Below are positions 37,478-40,177 of a stretch of 40,177 nt of DNA, piece after piece. Source of the DNA: Burkholderiales bacterium UBA954. Lineage in GTDB: Bacteria > Pseudomonadota > Gammaproteobacteria > Burkholderiales > Burkholderiaceae_A. The stretch spans positions 25,416-65,592 of the forward strand of contig DBCQ01000044.1 in NCBI GenBank assembly GCA_002293155.1, written 5' to 3'. The translations under genes were made by a program, and so were the position numbers. How positions within the stretch are numbered: the stretch's first letter is position 1; every line of letters begins with the position of its first letter. The notes beneath the pieces were generated by a model. That model did no database searches, had not been told where the DNA came from, and worked only from the letters and a program-made list of their open reading frames with translations.

Positions 37478-40177
37478 GCGTAGTGATCTTAAAACGATTC
37501 TGATCATCGGCGCGGGCCCGATTGTAATCGGCCAGGCCTGCGAGTTTGATTACTCTGGCGCCCAGGCCTGTAAGGCGCTAAAGGAAGAGGGCTACAAGGT
37601 GGTGCTGGTCAACTCGAATCCGGCCACCATCATGACGGATCCTGAAACAGCCGATGTCACCTATATCGAGCCCATCACCTGGCAGGTTGTGGCGAAGATT
37701 ATTGAGAAAGAGCGCCCCGACGCGCTCTTACCAACGATGGGTGGCCAGACCGCACTGAACTGCGCTCTTGATCTCCATCGCGAGGGCGTGCTTGAGAAAT
37801 TTGGAGTCGAGTTAATTGGTGCCAAAGAAGAAGCGATCGAAAAGGCTGAAGATCGACTGAAGTTTAAAGAGGCCATGACCAAGATTGGTCTTGATTCCGC
37901 CAAGTCGGGTGTCGCCCACACCCTGGATGAGGCCTGGGTGGTTCAGAAACAGATTGGCCAGATCACCGGGGGCAGCGGTTTTCCATTGGTCATTCGACCA
38001 AGTTTTACACTCGGTGGAACTGGCGGTGGCATTGCCTACAACGCAGAAGAGTTCGAAACGATTTGCAAACGGGGTATCGAGGCCTCGCCCACCTCGGAGT
38101 TACTCATTGAGGAATCGTTAATCGGCTGGAAAGAGTATGAGATGGAAGTCGTTCGCGACCGTGCGGATAACTGCATCATCGTCTGCTCGATTGAAAACCT
38201 CGATCCCATGGGTATCCATACGGGTGACTCCATCACCGTGGCGCCTGCGCAGACGCTCACCGATAAGGAATACCAGATAATGCGTAATGCATCGATCGCG
38301 ATTCTGCGCGAGATCGGTGTGGATACCGGCGGGTCAAACGTTCAGTTTGCGGTGAATCCAGCAAACGGCCGGCTGATTGTGATCGAAATGAATCCGCGGG
38401 TATCGCGGTCATCCGCGCTCGCCTCGAAAGCAACCGGGTTCCCGATTGCAAAGGTCGCCGCCAAACTTGCGGTGGGTTACACTTTAGACGAACTCAAAAA
38501 CGATATAACGGGCGGGGCGACGCCAGCCTCATTTGAGCCCTCCATCGATTACGTTGTGACGAAGGTGCCGCGATTCGCATTTGAGAAGTTTCCATCGGCC
38601 GACGCGCATCTCACCACCCAGATGAAATCGGTGGGTGAGGTCATGGCGATGGGCCGGACATTCCAAGAGTCTTTTCAGAAGGCGTTGCGGGGTCTCGAGG
38701 TCGGTGTCGATGGTATGAATCAGAAGACCACTGATCGTGAGCGCATCGAAGAGGAATTGGGCGAGCCAGGCCCAGAGAGAATCTGGTACGTGGGCGATGC
38801 CTTCGCCTGTGGTTTTTCAGTAGAAGAAGTCCATCAGCTCACAAAGATCGATCCCTGGTTCTTGGTGCAGATTAAAGAGTTAATCGATATCGAGTTGGCA
38901 CTTGATAAATGCACGCTATCCGATCTTGATACCGAGAGCTTGCGTGACCTAAAACGTAAGGGATTCTCAGATCGACGCCTGGCCTATCTGCTCGACACGA
39001 CTGAGGGTGAGGTACGCAAGCTTCGCCACAGCCTCAACATTCGGCCTGTGTATAAGCGTGTCGATACCTGCGCTGCAGAATTCTCTACGGCGACATCTTA
39101 TTTCTACTCAACCTATGAAGAAGAGTGTGAGTCCAACCCCACGAATAACAAGAAGGTGATGGTCTTGGGCGGAGGGCCAAACCGGATTGGCCAGGGGATC
39201 GAGTTTGATTACTGCTGTGTTCATGCGGCAATGGCACTGCGTGAAGATGGCTTTGAGACCATCATGGTCAACTGCAACCCGGAAACAGTATCTACAGATT
39301 ACGACACTTCCGATCGGCTGTATTTTGAGCCGCTCACGCTTGAGGATGTCCTTGAGATTGTCGATAAAGAAAAGCCCATTGGGGTCATCGTTCAGTACGG
39401 CGGCCAGACACCCTTGAAACTCGCAAAGGCCTTGGAGGCCGCGGGCGTTCCAATCGTGGGCACCTCACCTGAGTCGATCGATATCGCTGAGGATCGCGAA
39501 CGATTCCAGAAGCTCTTGATGAAACTCGAGCTGCGTCAGCCCCCGAACCGAACTGCGCGTACCGAAGAGGAAGCAATTCGTCTTGCCCAGGAAATCGGCT
39601 ATCCCCTCGTGGTTCGACCGAGCTATGTTCTTGGCGGCCGTGCTATGGAAATTGTCCATGAGCAACGCGATCTCGAGCGCTACATGCGTGAGGCCGTAAA
39701 GGTCTCAAACGACTCCCCCGTTCTGCTCGATCGTTTTTTAAACGATGCGATAGAGGTTGATGTCGACTGCCTCTCTGATGGCAAGCGGGTATTTATTGGT
39801 GGCGTGATGGAGCACATTGAACAAGCTGGCGTTCACTCTGGCGATTCTGCCTGCAGCCTGCCACCTTATTCTCTGTCCGACTCTATGATCGAGGAGTTAA
39901 AGCGGCAGACGGCATTGATGTCGCGGGCCTTAAATGTTGTGGGACTAATGAACGTTCAGTTCGCCATACAAAACGGTAACGTCTTCGTTTTAGAGGTGAA
40001 TCCCCGCGCATCCCGGACAGTGCCCTATGTGTCGAAGGCAACCGGCCTACCGCTTGCAAAGATCGCCGCGCGCGCGATGCTGGGCTCCTCTCTTGACCAA
40101 CAGAATATTGGCGATGAGATCTCGCCCCCGTATTACTCGGTCAAGGAGGCGGTATTCCCATTCGTGAAGTTTCCGGG
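37470..40177 (+). CDS. carB: Carbamoyl-phosphate synthase large subunit (3' end cut by window)
   Basis: CarB makes carbamoyl phosphate from ammonia, bicarbonate and two ATP. About 902 of roughly 1075 codons are present, open to the window edge. The start is GTG 37470 ([21 protein letters not shown] follows) with AGAGGG just upstream, inside carA. The first ATP-grasp half shows [23 protein letters not shown] and [17 protein letters not shown]. The second half begins [19 protein letters not shown] and has [14 protein letters not shown] and [18 protein letters not shown]. The last residues are [13 protein letters not shown]. The allosteric C-terminal domain lies outside the window. Confidence 0.97.
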   Translation, partial: MPKRSDLKTILIIGAGPIVIGQACEFDYSGAQACKALKEEGYKVVLVNSNPATIMTDPETADVTYIEPITWQVVAKIIEKERPDALLPTMGGQTALNCALDLHREGVLEKFGVELIGAKEEAIEKAEDRLKFKEAMTKIGLDSAKSGVAHTLDEAWVVQKQIGQITGGSGFPLVIRPSFTLGGTGGGIAYNAEEFETICKRGIEASPTSELLIEESLIGWKEYEMEVVRDRADNCIIVCSIENLDPMGIHTGDSITVAPAQTLTDKEYQIMRNASIAILREIGVDTGGSNVQFAVNPANGRLIVIEMNPRVSRSSALASKATGFPIAKVAAKLAVGYTLDELKNDITGGATPASFEPSIDYVVTKVPRFAFEKFPSADAHLTTQMKSVGEVMAMGRTFQESFQKALRGLEVGVDGMNQKTTDRERIEEELGEPGPERIWYVGDAFACGFSVEEVHQLTKIDPWFLVQIKELIDIELALDKCTLSDLDTESLRDLKRKGFSDRRLAYLLDTTEGEVRKLRHSLNIRPVYKRVDTCAAEFSTATSYFYSTYEEECESNPTNNKKVMVLGGGPNRIGQGIEFDYCCVHAAMALREDGFETIMVNCNPETVSTDYDTSDRLYFEPLTLEDVLEIVDKEKPIGVIVQYGGQTPLKLAKALEAAGVPIVGTSPESIDIAEDRERFQKLLMKLELRQPPNRTARTEEEAIRLAQEIGYPLVVRPSYVLGGRAMEIVHEQRDLERYMREAVKVSNDSPVLLDRFLNDAIEVDVDCLSDGKRVFIGGVMEHIEQAGVHSGDSACSLPPYSLSDSMIEELKRQTALMSRALNVVGLMNVQFAIQNGNVFVLEVNPRASRTVPYVSKATGLPLAKIAARAMLGSSLDQQNIGDEISPPYYSVKEAVFPFVKFP

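Overview
The window looks like a compact stretch of chromosome from a betaproteobacterium, most likely of the order Burkholderiales. I infer this from gene order and protein families. The run bamB-der-hfq-hflX-hflK-hflC-hisZ-purA, the etfB-etfA pair, the trxA/rho/type B L31 cluster beside AddAB-type recombination genes, and an SRP RNA gene in front of dnaX-ybaB-recR are all familiar from that group. By eye the GC content is in the mid to upper 50s. The genus cannot be fixed from this sequence.

Layout. Positions 1-33 hold the last codons of an upstream gene. 33-9179 (+) is an envelope, GTPase, RNA chaperone and protease-modulator block: bamB, der, hfq, hflX, hflK, hflC, then hisZ and purA. A tRNA-Leu(CAG) lies on the minus strand in the purA-rnr gap. 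9359-12526 (+) carries rnr and rlmB. 12608-14290 (-) holds a thermonuclease-like lipoprotein and an MltB-type lytic transglycosylase. 14426-16137 (+) is etfB-etfA. 16216-18236 (+) is the ribosomal operon rpsP-rimM-trmD-rplS, followed by a Nudix hydrolase and a CobD/CbiB-like membrane protein. rsgA (-) and orn (+) come next. 21566-26891 (-) runs, in transcription order, trxA, rho, rpmE2, a GT-C-like membrane protein and a MATE exporter. 27183-33067 (+) is the AddB/AddA-like nuclease-helicase pair. Then come 4.5S RNA, dnaX, ybaB, recR, a MAPEG protein, carA and the first ~900 codons of carB, which is cut by the window edge.

How the genes relate. Much of the window is translation and RNA metabolism (Hfq, RNase R, RlmB, RimM, TrmD, L19, S16, RsgA, Orn, L31, Rho, SRP RNA). 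Most of the rest is replication and repair (DnaX, RecR, AddAB), membrane quality control (BamB, HflK/C) and nucleotide or amino-acid biosynthesis (PurA, HisZ, CarAB). Neighbouring genes often overlap by a few bases, which suggests translational coupling.

I found no prophage, insertion sequence, CRISPR array, toxin-antitoxin or defence island, and no convincing new multi-gene system. The items most worth a second look are small. They are a rimM gene with no ATG, GTG or TTG start and probably a CTG start; a possible CTG start for hflX overlapping the hfq stop; a tRNA-Leu promoter running backwards across the rnr start codon; an intrinsic terminator inside the first codons of the GT-C-like gene; and a pair of tandem hairpins with a terminator-like tail in the trxA-addB gap that could mark an undescribed small RNA. 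No gene-free stretch exceeds 300 bases; the longest is 26892-27182 (291 bases).
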